Origin: Gammaproteobacteria bacterium
Lineage (GTDB): Bacteria; Pseudomonadota; Gammaproteobacteria; Pseudomonadales; Azotimanducaceae
Assembly: GCA_021773555.1 (NCBI GenBank)
Contig: JAJFKA010000131.1
Location: forward strand, 27,480-91,479
Direction of reading: 5' to 3'
Length of the DNA stretch: 64,000 bases
Each line of letters starts with the position of its first letter. The stretch's first letter is position 1. Made by a program: the position numbers and the translations under genes. Below are positions 28,961-37,464 of the stretch, piece by piece. Under the pieces are notes generated by a model. The model did no database searches and had not been told where the DNA came from. It saw only the letters and a program-made list of their open reading frames with translations.

Positions 28961-28976
28961 TGGCATGACTTTTGTA
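28961..28976 (+). promoter_or_regulatory. Possible sigma-54 type promoter upstream of the HD-GYP-like gene
   Basis: TGGCATGACTTTTGTA fits the -24/-12 pattern TGGCACGnnnnTTGCW with two deviations (C to T in each box). It ends 34 nt before the ATG at 29011, leaving room for a start site and the AAAGG ribosome-binding site. Weak, single-site evidence. Confidence 0.3.
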
Positions 28977-29010
28977 TTACTTCCTTCACCACCAGCAAAG
29001 GTCAAGTCAA

Positions 29011-29637
29011 ATGGAAGTGATGGAAATGCAGTCAGCCGCGCTCAGCGATTCAGTCGATTTTTTCAACACCGCGGAATTTGCGTGTCTCGAAGAGGCCTGC
29101 CAATTTGCGACCGACCATCTTGATTCGGATCGGCAGCTTTTATCGGAACGGGTCGCCGAACGATGTGTTGCCATTGGCGAACAACTCGGATTGTCGGGTA
29201 CCGATCTGGTCAGGCTGGAGGTTGCAGCGATGGTGCACCGGGTCGGTGAGTTGTTTCTCAGCGAAACCTTGCGTGATAAAAGCTTTCTCGAAATGGATGG
29301 GGTCGAGATTCTCATCTATCGTCGTTACCCTGTTTTATCGGCTCTGCGCATCAGCCAGCATGTCAGCCGGGAGTTCTACGAGATCATCCTGAACCATCGG
29401 GAGTACTATGCCGGTATCGGCTTCCTGAATGTGTTACGTGGTGAACAGATACCGCTCGGTGCGCGGATTCTCTGTGCGGCGACGGAGTACGAGGAACTGG
29501 CCATGTATCATGGTCAGGACCCGGTGCGGCTGGATACTATTCAGCGGCGCATGGCGAAGAATGCCATTGGCAAGTATGACCCTGCTGTTGTGGATGCATT
29601 AATGATTACCATCGCTGGTGAGAATGTCTGTCACTAG
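29011..29637 (+). CDS. Degenerate HD-GYP-like domain protein
   Basis: About 208 residues from ATG 29011 with AAAGG 7 nt upstream. The order of conserved blocks is that of HD-GYP c-di-GMP phosphodiesterases: AAMVHRVGELF (normally LLHDIGK), RRYPVLSALRIS (normally HP), IILNHREYYAGIGF (normally HHE-x2-DGxGYP) and GEQIPLGARILCAATEYEEL. The key metal ligands are changed: HD is HR (His76-Arg77), HP is YP, HHE is NHRE and GYP is GIGF. It is therefore unlikely to hydrolyse c-di-GMP and may act as a binding or scaffold protein. It stands alone after tldE. Confidence 0.8.
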   Translation: MEVMEMQSAALSDSVDFFNTAEFACLEEACQFATDHLDSDRQLLSERVAERCVAIGEQLGLSGTDLVRLEVAAMVHRVGELFLSETLRDKSFLEMDGVEILIYRRYPVLSALRISQHVSREFYEIILNHREYYAGIGFLNVLRGEQIPLGARILCAATEYEELAMYHGQDPVRLDTIQRRMAKNAIGKYDPAVVDALMITIAGENVCH

Positions 29638-29756
29638 CCCCGCATTGATCAGGTGACAGATGGTTGGGCAAGAAATCACGCAACACGGTTTACCCGATTG
29701 ATTTCCCTGGCTCTGACGATCGAACCAAACCGCCTTCATGGACAATGCGGGCCGGA

Positions 29757-30806
29757 TTACATTTTTGCCAACAGGTTGCTGAGGGCGTCGCAGTTTCGAA
29801 TTCTTTCTTCTGATGTGGTTCCAAGATAACTCACGTTAAGTGATGTGACCCCCGCTTCCTTGAGAACCTGGAGCCGGTCTCTAACAAAACTTTCTGATCC
29901 GACCAGAGAGGTAGCATCCAGATAAGACTGGGGAATAGCTGCCTCGGCTTCTGATTTTCTTCCCGAGAGGTATAGATTCTGAATGGTTTCCGCTTCAGTT
30001 TCATATCCGTATTTTCTGAACACCTGATTGTAGAAATTTTTCTCTTTTGCACCCATACCACCCACGTAGAGTGCGATGCCGGGACGTGACATGTCGCGGT
30101 AGGACTCTAGCCCCTCGCCAATAGCAACCGCACCACCGGCATAAATATCGAGTGGCGGACGCCCTGGATCGCGCTTTGCGGCTCCCCGTGCCAGTGCATC
30201 ACCCCAGACTTTATCCGCACCTTCTGCCATATAAAACGCGGGCAACCAGGCATCGGCGATTTCGGCGGTCATTTCCACGCTTTTCTCGCCCAGAGTCGCC
30301 AGGGCAATGGGTATCTCGTCACGATAGGGATGATTGATTATTTTTAGTGGGATACCCAGACCAGTACCCTGGTCGGCAGGTAAGGGTATCTGGTATTTTT
30401 TTCCGTCGTGGGTGAGTTTCTCTTCCCGTTTCCAGACCTTGCGGCATATTTCCACAACCTCACGAATTCGCGTCATCGGTGCATCGTAAGGGACACCGTG
30501 AAATCCCTCGATCACCTGCGGTCCTGATGCCCCGAGCCCCAACATGCAACGGCCTTCCGACAGCGAGTCGATACCCGCGGCGGTCATCGCCATTAAGGTC
30601 GGCGTACGGCTGTATATATTGAGTATGCCACTGGCGATCGTCACTCGCTCGGTCCTGGCGGCAAGGTACCCCATGGCGCTGACGCCATCAAAAGAGTACG
30701 CCTCCGGAACCCAGACCACATCGAGTCCGGCTTTCTCCATCTCGACAATTTCCCGGGAGGCCCCAGCAAATCCCTGCGCATAACTCATCAATGTGGATGT
30801 TTTCAT
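29757..30806 (-). CDS. LLM-class (luciferase-like) oxidoreductase
   Basis: Product of 349 residues with the typical pattern of the F420/FMN-dependent group: AGLDVVWVPEAYSFDG, ERVTIASGIL, LGLGASGPQVIEGFHG, and PIALATLGEKSVEMTAEIADAWLP. The SGPQV-x3-HG motif is common in the actinobacterial F420-dependent subfamily, though FMN use is also possible. The start at 30806 is marked by GGGAGC 7 nt upstream. Lone gene. Probable role: oxidation or reduction of lipid-like or xenobiotic substrate; unknown. A second LLM gene lies at 11.4 kb. Confidence 0.9.
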   Translation of the reverse strand: MKTSTLMSYAQGFAGASREIVEMEKAGLDVVWVPEAYSFDGVSAMGYLAARTERVTIASGILNIYSRTPTLMAMTAAGIDSLSEGRCMLGLGASGPQVIEGFHGVPYDAPMTRIREVVEICRKVWKREEKLTHDGKKYQIPLPADQGTGLGIPLKIINHPYRDEIPIALATLGEKSVEMTAEIADAWLPAFYMAEGADKVWGDALARGAAKRDPGRPPLDIYAGGAVAIGEGLESYRDMSRPGIALYVGGMGAKEKNFYNQVFRKYGYETEAETIQNLYLSGRKSEAEAAIPQSYLDATSLVGSESFVRDRLQVLKEAGVTSLNVSYLGTTSEERIRNCDALSNLLAKM

Positions 30807-30878
30807 TTGTCTGCTCCCGGCTTAATTTCCCTGAGTCTAATGCCAGTGTGCCCTCCAGGGCAATGCGAGCACGAATAG

Positions 30879-32201
30879 CTACAAAGGCCCGGGCCGCTCG
30901 ACAATTTTTACGCGTGGCAGGTAGTAGTAAAGTGAGACAGCCCTGGCTACAAAGTAGAGCATCAGAGCGGCCCACAAACCGTGATTGTCAAAATAGGTAC
31001 TCAGTACTTTCCATCCGGCAAGGTAGACCAGTAATGAAATGAGCATTGCATTGCGCATTTCCTGGGTCCGGGTTGCTCCGATAAATACACCGTCAAGCAG
31101 GTAACACCAGACGGAGACCACCGGCGCAGCAATCGCCCAGACAAGATATTCTCGTGCGGTACTTTGCACCTCACTAACATTGGTGAGCAGATCAATCGCA
31201 AGATTTCCGAACAGCAGCAGGATCAAACTCACCAACAAGGCAGTGATAAATGCCAGTTGCGCACTGTACCTGATACCTCTGTCAAGTCTGTCTTTGCGTC
31301 CACTGCCAATGGCATTACCCACCAGACTCTCGGCTGCCAGCGCGAAACCATCTAGAAAAAACGCGGAAAAGCTGACGAACTGCATGAGAATTGCGTTAGC
31401 AGCCAGCAATACATCACCGGACCTGGCGCCTTCATTCGTGAACCAGGCGAATGCGAAAATCAGGCAGAGCGTGCGAATCATGATATCGCGGTTCACCACG
31501 AACATCCGCTTCAGGTCGCCGATGTTCAAGAGCACTCTGAGGCCTATAGGAGTGTTGTTTTTCATCTTTCTGCCGATGATGAACAAACCCACGTTCAGTG
31601 CCAGGCACTCTGAGATCACGGTAGCTGCAGCGACACCTTCTACGCCCCAATGAAAGCCCAGGACAAATAATAGATCGAGCAGGATGTTAGTCAGATTGAG
31701 AACCAGCTGGGTAATGAGAATAGCTCGCGTGTCCTGGCTGCCTAACAGATATCCGGAAACAGCAAGGTAAGTGAGGCTGAGTGGTGCACCCCAGATTCTG
31801 ATATGAAAGTAAGTGGATGCGGCAGCCTCGACCTGTTCACTTCCGTTGATTAGCGAGAAGGCGAGCGTTGCGATGGGGTATTGCAAAAGCAACAAGGCTG
31901 ACCCTATGGCAAGGCCAACAATCAGTGCGCGATAGAAAGCGGCCCGGGCTGCATTATTTTGTCCTGCGCCCAGGGCCTGTGCCACGAGTCCTGTGGTACC
32001 CATGCGCAAAAAACCAAATCCCCAGTAAAGGAAGCTGAACAACATCCCGCCGATGGCGATTGCCCCGAGAAGTGCGGCATCACCAAGATTGCCAATGACT
32101 GCGGTATCGACAAGCCCGAGTAAAGGCGTCGAGGTGTTTGACAGAATGATCGGCCAGGCAAGGTGGAAGACGCGGAATCTTGATATTTCCTGATTTTGCA
32201 A
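30879..32201 (-). CDS. MATE-family efflux transporter (DinF-like)
   Basis: Product of 440 residues with twelve TM segments in two pseudo-symmetric halves. The N-terminal block PIILSNTSTPLLGLVDTAVIGN and the second-half SAFFLDGFALAAESLVGNAIGSGRKD correspond to the paired signatures of the DinF branch of MATE transporters. It exports organic cations or drugs by ion antiport. The TTG start directly follows the TGA of the upstream L7/L12-repeat gene (32202-32204), so translation is coupled. An alternative start is not obvious. Confidence 0.93.
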   Translation of the reverse strand: MQNQEISRFRVFHLAWPIILSNTSTPLLGLVDTAVIGNLGDAALLGAIAIGGMLFSFLYWGFGFLRMGTTGLVAQALGAGQNNAARAAFYRALIVGLAIGSALLLLQYPIATLAFSLINGSEQVEAAASTYFHIRIWGAPLSLTYLAVSGYLLGSQDTRAILITQLVLNLTNILLDLLFVLGFHWGVEGVAAATVISECLALNVGLFIIGRKMKNNTPIGLRVLLNIGDLKRMFVVNRDIMIRTLCLIFAFAWFTNEGARSGDVLLAANAILMQFVSFSAFFLDGFALAAESLVGNAIGSGRKDRLDRGIRYSAQLAFITALLVSLILLLFGNLAIDLLTNVSEVQSTAREYLVWAIAAPVVSVWCYLLDGVFIGATRTQEMRNAMLISLLVYLAGWKVLSTYFDNHGLWAALMLYFVARAVSLYYYLPRVKIVERPGPL

Positions 32202-32633
32202 TCAATGGTTTCCGGCGATGTAGGCGATGCTAAAGGCAACGCCAATAACAATGAGCCATCGGAAAATACGCTTTAGCTGCGCTGCATTGGCGGCTTGCAT
32301 TGTGGAAGCGATATGGGGATTGGTGGCGATATACTCTTCCACCAGTGCCTTTGCAGTTTTAAGATCCGTTCGCTGGGCCTCACGCACGGCCTTGATTGCG
32401 TCTATTTTGCTGCCTTGCTGGAGTGCCACGATAGCTTGTGTTGGTATTGTCGTAGTGGCATGTGCATGCCTGTCTGGTTCACCGAGTTCATGCTGTCCGA
32501 TCATTTCCATTGCCTGATCCAGGCTGACATTATGGGTGAGTCGGATGGACTTTACTGCGGCAACCTTGTTGCCCTTCTGCAGCGCTTCAATTGTCTCGCG
32601 TGACAATTCAATTTTCTGTGTGCTCATCAGCAT
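32202..32633 (-). CDS. Membrane-anchored protein with two L7/L12-like repeats
   Basis: Product of 143 residues from ATG 32633, with ATG 32627 as alternative. Two copies of a helical unit are visible: residues 12-47 (EALQKGNKVAAVKSIR...) and 63-101 (VALQQGSKIDAIKAVREA...LVEEY). Each resembles the C-terminal domain of ribosomal protein L7/L12, where KI-x-VIK-x-VR...LK-x-AK-x-LVE is the core. The first copy is the more diverged (SLDQAMEMI instead of DLKTAKALV). A single TM helix follows at about 124-141, so the repeats face the cytoplasm. It is immediately upstream of, and coupled to, the MATE gene. Function unknown. Confidence 0.75.
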   Translation of the reverse strand: MLMSTQKIELSRETIEALQKGNKVAAVKSIRLTHNVSLDQAMEMIGQHELGEPDRHAHATTTIPTQAIVALQQGSKIDAIKAVREAQRTDLKTAKALVEEYIATNPHIASTMQAANAAQLKRIFRWLIVIGVAFSIAYIAGNH

Positions 32634-32744
32634 TCCAGCCTGCTTGTATTTGCTTGGTTATGACTGCAGCACCCATTGTTGTCATCACTACGGCTTTTAC
32701 AACAACTATTGCTACAATCTGGGTATCGCCCGAAGGACAACAAA

Positions 32745-34247
32745 GTGAATAGAAATCTGCCCGTTATCATTGGACAAGGTCAACTGGTTGACCGGGACGC
32801 CAGTATAGAACGTCACATGGAGCCTCTGGAGATGCTGGCGAAAGTGTCTATAAACGCTACTGTAGATGCAGGGATCAGCGAAAGTGTTCTGGCAGAGCTG
32901 GATACCATTGCGCTGGTCGGTACCGCCGGTTGGCATCCTGATAATGCACCAAATTTGCTCGCCACCCGGCTTGGTGCTCACCCTGGCCATGAGTATGTTA
33001 CCGGCACCGGCGGCCAGGTTGGCATTTCACTTTTAAATTTCGTTGCCTCAGAAATAATCGCCGGACGTTCCGAATTCACGTTAGTCGCAGGTTGTAACAA
33101 TCTAAAAGTGTTGATGAAATCAATTTCAACCGGTGTGCGTCTTAACTGGCAGCGTGGCGGGATTGGAAAACCAGTGATGGTCGGAGGCGACGAACCGGGG
33201 AGTAACGACATCGAGGCGCAGTATGGACTTAAACTCCCACCAGACATTTATCCGCTGTTTGAGAACGCGTTGCGTGCATCCCAGGGCCTCAGTCTGGACG
33301 AGCACAGCGCGGTGATGGGAAGCCTGTTCAGTCCGTTTACAGAGGTTGCCGCCGAGAATCCCTATGCATGGTTTCCAACCCGGAGGTCTGCACAGGAACT
33401 GTGCACGGTCACAGCGAACAACAGGATGATTTCATTCCCTTACCCGAAGTACCTGAATGCGGTCTTAAACACAGAACAAGCGGCCGGGCTCATCGTCTGT
33501 AGCGAAGAAAAAGCACGGTCCCTGGGCGTCCCGGAACAATCCTGGGTCTATTGGCTGGGCGGGGCGGCCTCCCAGGAGCAGGCATGGTGGGCGAGTGAGC
33601 GACCTCAATTCAGCGAGTGTCCGTCAATGAAGGATGCGCAAACAAGTGCGCTGTCTAATGCAGGTCTTGATATTGCTGAAGTTGATCGTTTTGACTTTTA
33701 CAGCTGCTTTCCGGTTGCTGTGGAGATGGCCTGTAAAAATCTGGACCTGGCGCTTGATGATCCGCGCGGCTTTACCGTAACCGGTGGGCTTCCTTACGCC
33801 GGAGGTCCGGCAAGCGCCTATACGCTTCACTCGATTGCCGAGATGAGCCAGGAATTGCGCGCCGGACGTGGTCAATCGGGTCTGGTTACCGGAAATGGCT
33901 GGTACCTGACTAAACATTCCTGCGCTGTCCTGGGTATGGGACGACCGGAGCGCCTTCCCCGGGACGGTTTAACAGCCGAGCTTCCGTCGGCTGAAATGGC
34001 CACTAAACCGGAAAGGGTTGATCCAGAGGCTAGCGGAGCTGCGCGGATCGAGGCCTACACGGTTGCCTATGATCGGGAGGGCAAACCCGAGCGCGGCATT
34101 GTCCTCGGGCGAACAGAGCAGCAGCGCCGTTTTATCGCTAATACCCCAAATACCAAGGACTTTCTCGAGCATTTTGTAGCCAGCGAACAGGTAGGCACCA
34201 CCGGTACCTTGACGGTACGGAACCAGCAGTCATTGTTTGATCTCTAG
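32745..34247 (+). CDS. Thiolase-like protein (TLP/SCP-x-like acetyl-CoA acetyltransferase homologue)
   Basis: About 500 residues from GTG 32745 with AAGGA 7 nt upstream. The thiolase fold can be followed: N-terminal PVIIGQGQLVDR, the TGTGGQVGISLLNFVASEIIAG helix, VAGCNN, a second-half DFYSCFPVAVEMA and a C-terminal GLVTGNGWYLTKHSCAVLGMG. Where the acyl-accepting Cys of true thiolases lies, this protein reads GTGGQVG. The loss of this residue is known for thiolase-like protein type 1. The C-terminal Cys/His region is changed as well. A CoA-binding or condensation function without the usual covalent step is likely. A short inverted-repeat element follows immediately. Confidence 0.75.
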   Translation: MNRNLPVIIGQGQLVDRDASIERHMEPLEMLAKVSINATVDAGISESVLAELDTIALVGTAGWHPDNAPNLLATRLGAHPGHEYVTGTGGQVGISLLNFVASEIIAGRSEFTLVAGCNNLKVLMKSISTGVRLNWQRGGIGKPVMVGGDEPGSNDIEAQYGLKLPPDIYPLFENALRASQGLSLDEHSAVMGSLFSPFTEVAAENPYAWFPTRRSAQELCTVTANNRMISFPYPKYLNAVLNTEQAAGLIVCSEEKARSLGVPEQSWVYWLGGAASQEQAWWASERPQFSECPSMKDAQTSALSNAGLDIAEVDRFDFYSCFPVAVEMACKNLDLALDDPRGFTVTGGLPYAGGPASAYTLHSIAEMSQELRAGRGQSGLVTGNGWYLTKHSCAVLGMGRPERLPRDGLTAELPSAEMATKPERVDPEASGAARIEAYTVAYDREGKPERGIVLGRTEQQRRFIANTPNTKDFLEHFVASEQVGTTGTLTVRNQQSLFDL

Positions 34248-34510
34248 CAGGATGGCGCTTACCTAACATTGAACCGGGTTGTTTCGCAGAAGGTGCAGCG
34301 GTTCCTTCCCTACGCGGCTTGCGGCTCTCCGAGCTCCCCTCACTTGGTCGAAAGCCCCTACGGGTCCGATGGCGGCCCCCTCTCTCCACGCGCTCGGCGC
34401 CTCGCCTGAAGGCTGCGGAAAGGAACCACCGCACCTTCCGCTAAAATCTTCGAAAGGGCACTTCGAACGACGGAATTTGCTTAAGTAGTGCCAATCATAT
34501 CTAGCAGGAT
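34244..34510. repeat. Inverted-repeat element with flanking 11 bp direct repeats
   Basis: Two near-identical arms of about 28 bp (34282-34309 and 34417-34444, inverted) enclose a GC-rich core of about 107 bp. Both arms share the block AAGGTGC and GGTTCCTT. The whole is flanked by TCTAGCAGGAT at 34243-34253 and 34500-34510. The left copy contains the stop codon of the thiolase-like gene. No transposase is encoded. It could be a miniature inverted-repeat element or a large hairpin; the direct repeats suggest an insertion, but they are not immediately next to the arms. Confidence 0.55.
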
Positions 34511-34544
34511 TTCCAGGCGGCTGGAGTGACAAATTTCCAGGTAA

Positions 34545-34588
34545 TGTAAGTTGCAACTCACAACTCGGCGGGTTCGTTTACGTATAAT
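34545..34588 (+). promoter_or_regulatory. Palindrome and -10 box upstream of the ribbon-helix-helix gene
   Basis: TATAAT at 34583-34588 is a consensus -10 box 55 nt before the start codon, with no good -35 box. Upstream, 34545-34562 forms an imperfect palindrome around AGTTGCAACT. Arc/MetJ-type proteins commonly bind short palindromes near their own promoter, so this is a possible autoregulatory site. Confidence 0.35.
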
Positions 34589-34643
34589 TGCACAACAGTA
34601 CTACTCCAAGAGTTTTTACAGCTGACAGAAAGGAGAGCAGCTC

Positions 34644-34844
34644 ATGCCGGAAATCGAACAGGTAAAGTTTGTATTACGTCTTCCACCCAGCCTGCACAAG
34701 AAAATCAAACGTCGTGCCAGGCAAAACAATACGTCGATGAACAAAGAAATTACCAATATCCTCGACGATTCGTTTCGTGCATCGACCGTCGACAAAATGT
34801 TGGCCGACCTGATTGTTCGACTGGAAAAAAAGAAAGTCATCTAG
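34644..34844 (+). CDS. Arc-type ribbon-helix-helix DNA-binding protein
   Basis: Product of 66 residues. The N-terminal strand FVLRLPPSLHKKI is followed by two helices (RARQNNTSMNKEITNILDDSF), the Arc/CopG pattern with polar NTSMNKEI at the turn. AAGGAG 8 nt upstream of ATG supports translation. It would bind DNA as a dimer of dimers. No toxin-like partner gene is adjacent: the next gene is an aminotransferase 84 nt downstream, so it is not an obvious antitoxin. It may regulate itself or the neighbours. Confidence 0.85.
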   Translation: MPEIEQVKFVLRLPPSLHKKIKRRARQNNTSMNKEITNILDDSFRASTVDKMLADLIVRLEKKKVI

Positions 34845-34927
34845 CCCGCATTATTTCATTGTCCTTGACCCTGGACAGTGGCTTGAAGCAAGATTCCTGC
34901 TTCTCCTGAATCACCGGCCGTTAGCCA

Positions 34928-36304
34928 ATGCGTCCAGAACCACACCCACTGGTGCAGAAGTACCAGGACTGGAGTCCGCGCTCCGCTGAGATCATGATCC
35001 GTGGAAAACAGGTTTTCCCCGGTGGGGATACGCGGGCCAGTGCCCACTTTGGTCCTTACCCGCTGGTCATGGAACGTGGGCACGAATGCTATCTGTATGA
35101 TGTAGATGGGCATGAACTGCTTGATTTCATGAACAATTTCACGTCGCTCATCCACGGACATGCGCATCCGGCAACGGTGAAAGCGGTCATCGATCAGGCG
35201 CCGCGAGGCACTGCCTTCGCAGCGCCGAGTCGGTCCCAGATTGAACTGGCTGAACTCATTGTGTCTCGAATCCCATCAGTCGAACAAATGCGTTTTTGCA
35301 GTTCAGGCAGTGAAGCGACATTGATGGCACTGCGCTGTGCGCGAGCGGTAACCGGACGACAGAAAATTATGAAAATGGAAGGCGGTTACCATGGCAGCTA
35401 TGAGCTTGCCGAGGTGAGCCTGATTCCGTTTCCTGACCGGCGTGGTGATATCGCACATCCCAATGCTAACGCGGTTGATAACAGCTTCCCGCAAAGTGTG
35501 CTCTCCGACGTGGTCGTTTGTCCTTACAATGAGCCGGAGCTTGCGACCCGGCTTATTGCCGAACACGCCCATGAGCTGGCTGCAGTGATCGTTGAACCGA
35601 TGCTGGGATCTATGGGAATGGTACCCGCAACAAGTGAATTCCTGCGAGCTTTGCGGGAGGCTGCCACCCGACATAACATCGTCCTGGTATTTGACGAGGT
35701 GATCACGTTACGACAATCAGCCGCAGGAGAGCAGGGGCGGCATGGAATACGACCGGACCTGACCTGCATGGGCAAAATAATCGGAGGTGGACTGCCGGTA
35801 GGTGCCCTCGGAGGAGATAGAAACCTAATGCAGGTTTTCAGTCCCGAATCAAAAGACCCGGTATTCCACGCCAGTACCTTCAGCGGCAATGCACTTACCA
35901 TGGCGTCGGGATTGTCGACGTTATCCAATTTTGAAGAAAAGGATGCGCAGCGACTCAACGCGCTGGGTGATCAATTACGTGCCGGATTCAATCAGGTGTT
36001 GTCCCAGTTTGGTATTCGGGGAGCCGCGGTCGGGTCCGGGTCGTTATCCAATCTGGTACTGACGGATATCGATATTAAGAGTTCACGTGACGTGATGGAA
36101 GGCATGATTGCCGCCGGGCACATCGGCAGCTTACTGCACCTCTCAATGTTACGGCACGGTGTAGTTTCCGCCAGCCGTTTGATGTACTGCGTCTCTACCC
36201 CCATGCGGGAAGAACATGTCGATCAGGCGATTACCGCCTTGTCGGAATCTTTAGCGGAACTCAGGCCCTACATTGAGGCCGAACGGCCATCACTACTGAA
36301 GTAG
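34928..36304 (+). CDS. Class III PLP-dependent aminotransferase (glutamate-1-semialdehyde aminomutase-like)
   Basis: Product of 458 residues. The fold type I landmarks are in order: FPGGDTRAS, a GHAHP loop, CSSGSEATLMALRCARA for phosphate binding, EGGYHGSYEL, VFDEVITLR with the PLP-contacting Asp, and MGKIIGGGLPVGALGG, where the Lys forms the Schiff base. The sequence resembles the HemL-like branch. This is not clearly HemL itself, which is shorter (about 430) and shows other conserved residues at the gating loop. It likely moves an amino group on an unknown keto acid or aldehyde. Followed by an MFS gene 38 nt downstream on the same strand, possibly its transporter. Confidence 0.88.
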   Translation: MRPEPHPLVQKYQDWSPRSAEIMIRGKQVFPGGDTRASAHFGPYPLVMERGHECYLYDVDGHELLDFMNNFTSLIHGHAHPATVKAVIDQAPRGTAFAAPSRSQIELAELIVSRIPSVEQMRFCSSGSEATLMALRCARAVTGRQKIMKMEGGYHGSYELAEVSLIPFPDRRGDIAHPNANAVDNSFPQSVLSDVVVCPYNEPELATRLIAEHAHELAAVIVEPMLGSMGMVPATSEFLRALREAATRHNIVLVFDEVITLRQSAAGEQGRHGIRPDLTCMGKIIGGGLPVGALGGDRNLMQVFSPESKDPVFHASTFSGNALTMASGLSTLSNFEEKDAQRLNALGDQLRAGFNQVLSQFGIRGAAVGSGSLSNLVLTDIDIKSSRDVMEGMIAAGHIGSLLHLSMLRHGVVSASRLMYCVSTPMREEHVDQAITALSESLAELRPYIEAERPSLLK

Positions 36305-36342
36305 CACCAGCCTCCATTCGGGCACTCAGCACCCTGCGGCTG

Positions 36343-37464
36343 TTGCTCTTTCTGGTATCGATGCCATTGTTCTTTATCACCTTTGCTATTCCGGTTCAGG
36401 CAAAGCAGCTTGGCGGAACCGCGGTGGAAATCGGAGCCCTGTTCAGTTTGTTTACGGTGTCGTTGTTGTTGCTTCGACCCATCGTAGGGCTCTCGCTTGA
36501 TCGGTTTGGTCGCAAGCCTTTTGTCGTGGTTGCGCTGGGAATCTATGCGATCGCCAATGTGACTTATGCATTTGCTGCGGATATTAGTGACATGTATGTC
36601 GCCCGTGTGCTGCAGGGTTTTGGTGCTGCTTTTCTGTTGCTGGCGGTGGATACGATTACCGCGGATCTGACCGACCCTGCCGGGCGACCGCTCGCCATGG
36701 GCAGGAATATGGAGACCCAGACGAGATCAAGCATCGTGGGGGCAACAATCGGGTTTACCCTGTTGGGTGCGATGCCTCTGGTCGCCTGGCGATACTCCTT
36801 CGGTTTGTTTGCCGTGGTATGCCTGGCTGCGGTGTTCATCGCGTTTATTCGTTTACCGGAATCGAAGCCGGCATCAATAGCAGGTGAATCGCCGCGGTTG
36901 AAGCGAAATCTGGAATTTCGTAAATTGCTACTGGTCATTTTTCTCGCCAGTTTTGGAAGTGCCCTGATTCAACCTATTTACCTGATCTATATACAGGATC
37001 AATTTACCCTGCCGCTGTACATGCTTTCCTGGGCGTTTCTCCCGGCGGGAATCGTATTTGCGGTATTACCCGCGAAGCTCAGCAAGCTCAACCAGCGCTT
37101 TGGCCTGGTGCGGGTGGTCGTGTTCGGCCTGGTGGTGCCTGGTGTCGCTTATCTGGTGCTGCCGGGGTTACCCACGTTTGCGGGATTGGTTGTAGTTTAT
37201 ACATTGGCCTCGGTGGGCTGGGCGATCTTCGAACCGGCACGCAAGACGATGACCGCGTCGCAGGCGACATCGGAATCCAGGGGGCGGGTTTTCGGTATTA
37301 CCGAACTTTACGCCGGAACCGGCGCAAGTCTTGGGCCGATTATTGGCGGGTATCTTTACGACACCATGCCAGCACCGGTGGTCTTCTATTTCGATGGCGG
37401 TCTGTTACTGGCCACGGCCCTGCTCGCGTGGATTACGCTCAAGGGCGTGCCCAAACCCGCTTAA
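36343..37464 (+). CDS. MFS transporter
   Basis: Product of 373 residues from a TTG. No ATG/GTG precedes it in the open part of the frame (36277 onward), and the N-terminus may be slightly longer via a CTG or ATT. The loop 2-3 signature LDRFGRKPFVV is present, and the rest has eleven to twelve TM segments. A GRVFGITELYAGTGASLGPIIGGYLYD motif in TM10-11 is typical of multidrug-type MFS. It probably shares a transcript with the aminotransferase gene. Confidence 0.85.
   Translation: MLFLVSMPLFFITFAIPVQAKQLGGTAVEIGALFSLFTVSLLLLRPIVGLSLDRFGRKPFVVVALGIYAIANVTYAFAADISDMYVARVLQGFGAAFLLLAVDTITADLTDPAGRPLAMGRNMETQTRSSIVGATIGFTLLGAMPLVAWRYSFGLFAVVCLAAVFIAFIRLPESKPASIAGESPRLKRNLEFRKLLLVIFLASFGSALIQPIYLIYIQDQFTLPLYMLSWAFLPAGIVFAVLPAKLSKLNQRFGLVRVVVFGLVVPGVAYLVLPGLPTFAGLVVVYTLASVGWAIFEPARKTMTASQATSESRGRVFGITELYAGTGASLGPIIGGYLYDTMPAPVVFYFDGGLLLATALLAWITLKGVPKPA

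Noticed and set aside
34263..34556. A 97-98 residue minus-strand protein across the inverted-repeat element
   Set aside because: The composition follows the palindromic repeat and there is no ribosome site; it is a shadow of the repeat.
34644..34844. Toxin-antitoxin system
   Set aside because: The ribbon-helix-helix gene has no overlapping or adjacent small toxin-like ORF; the neighbours are an aminotransferase and a thiolase-like gene.
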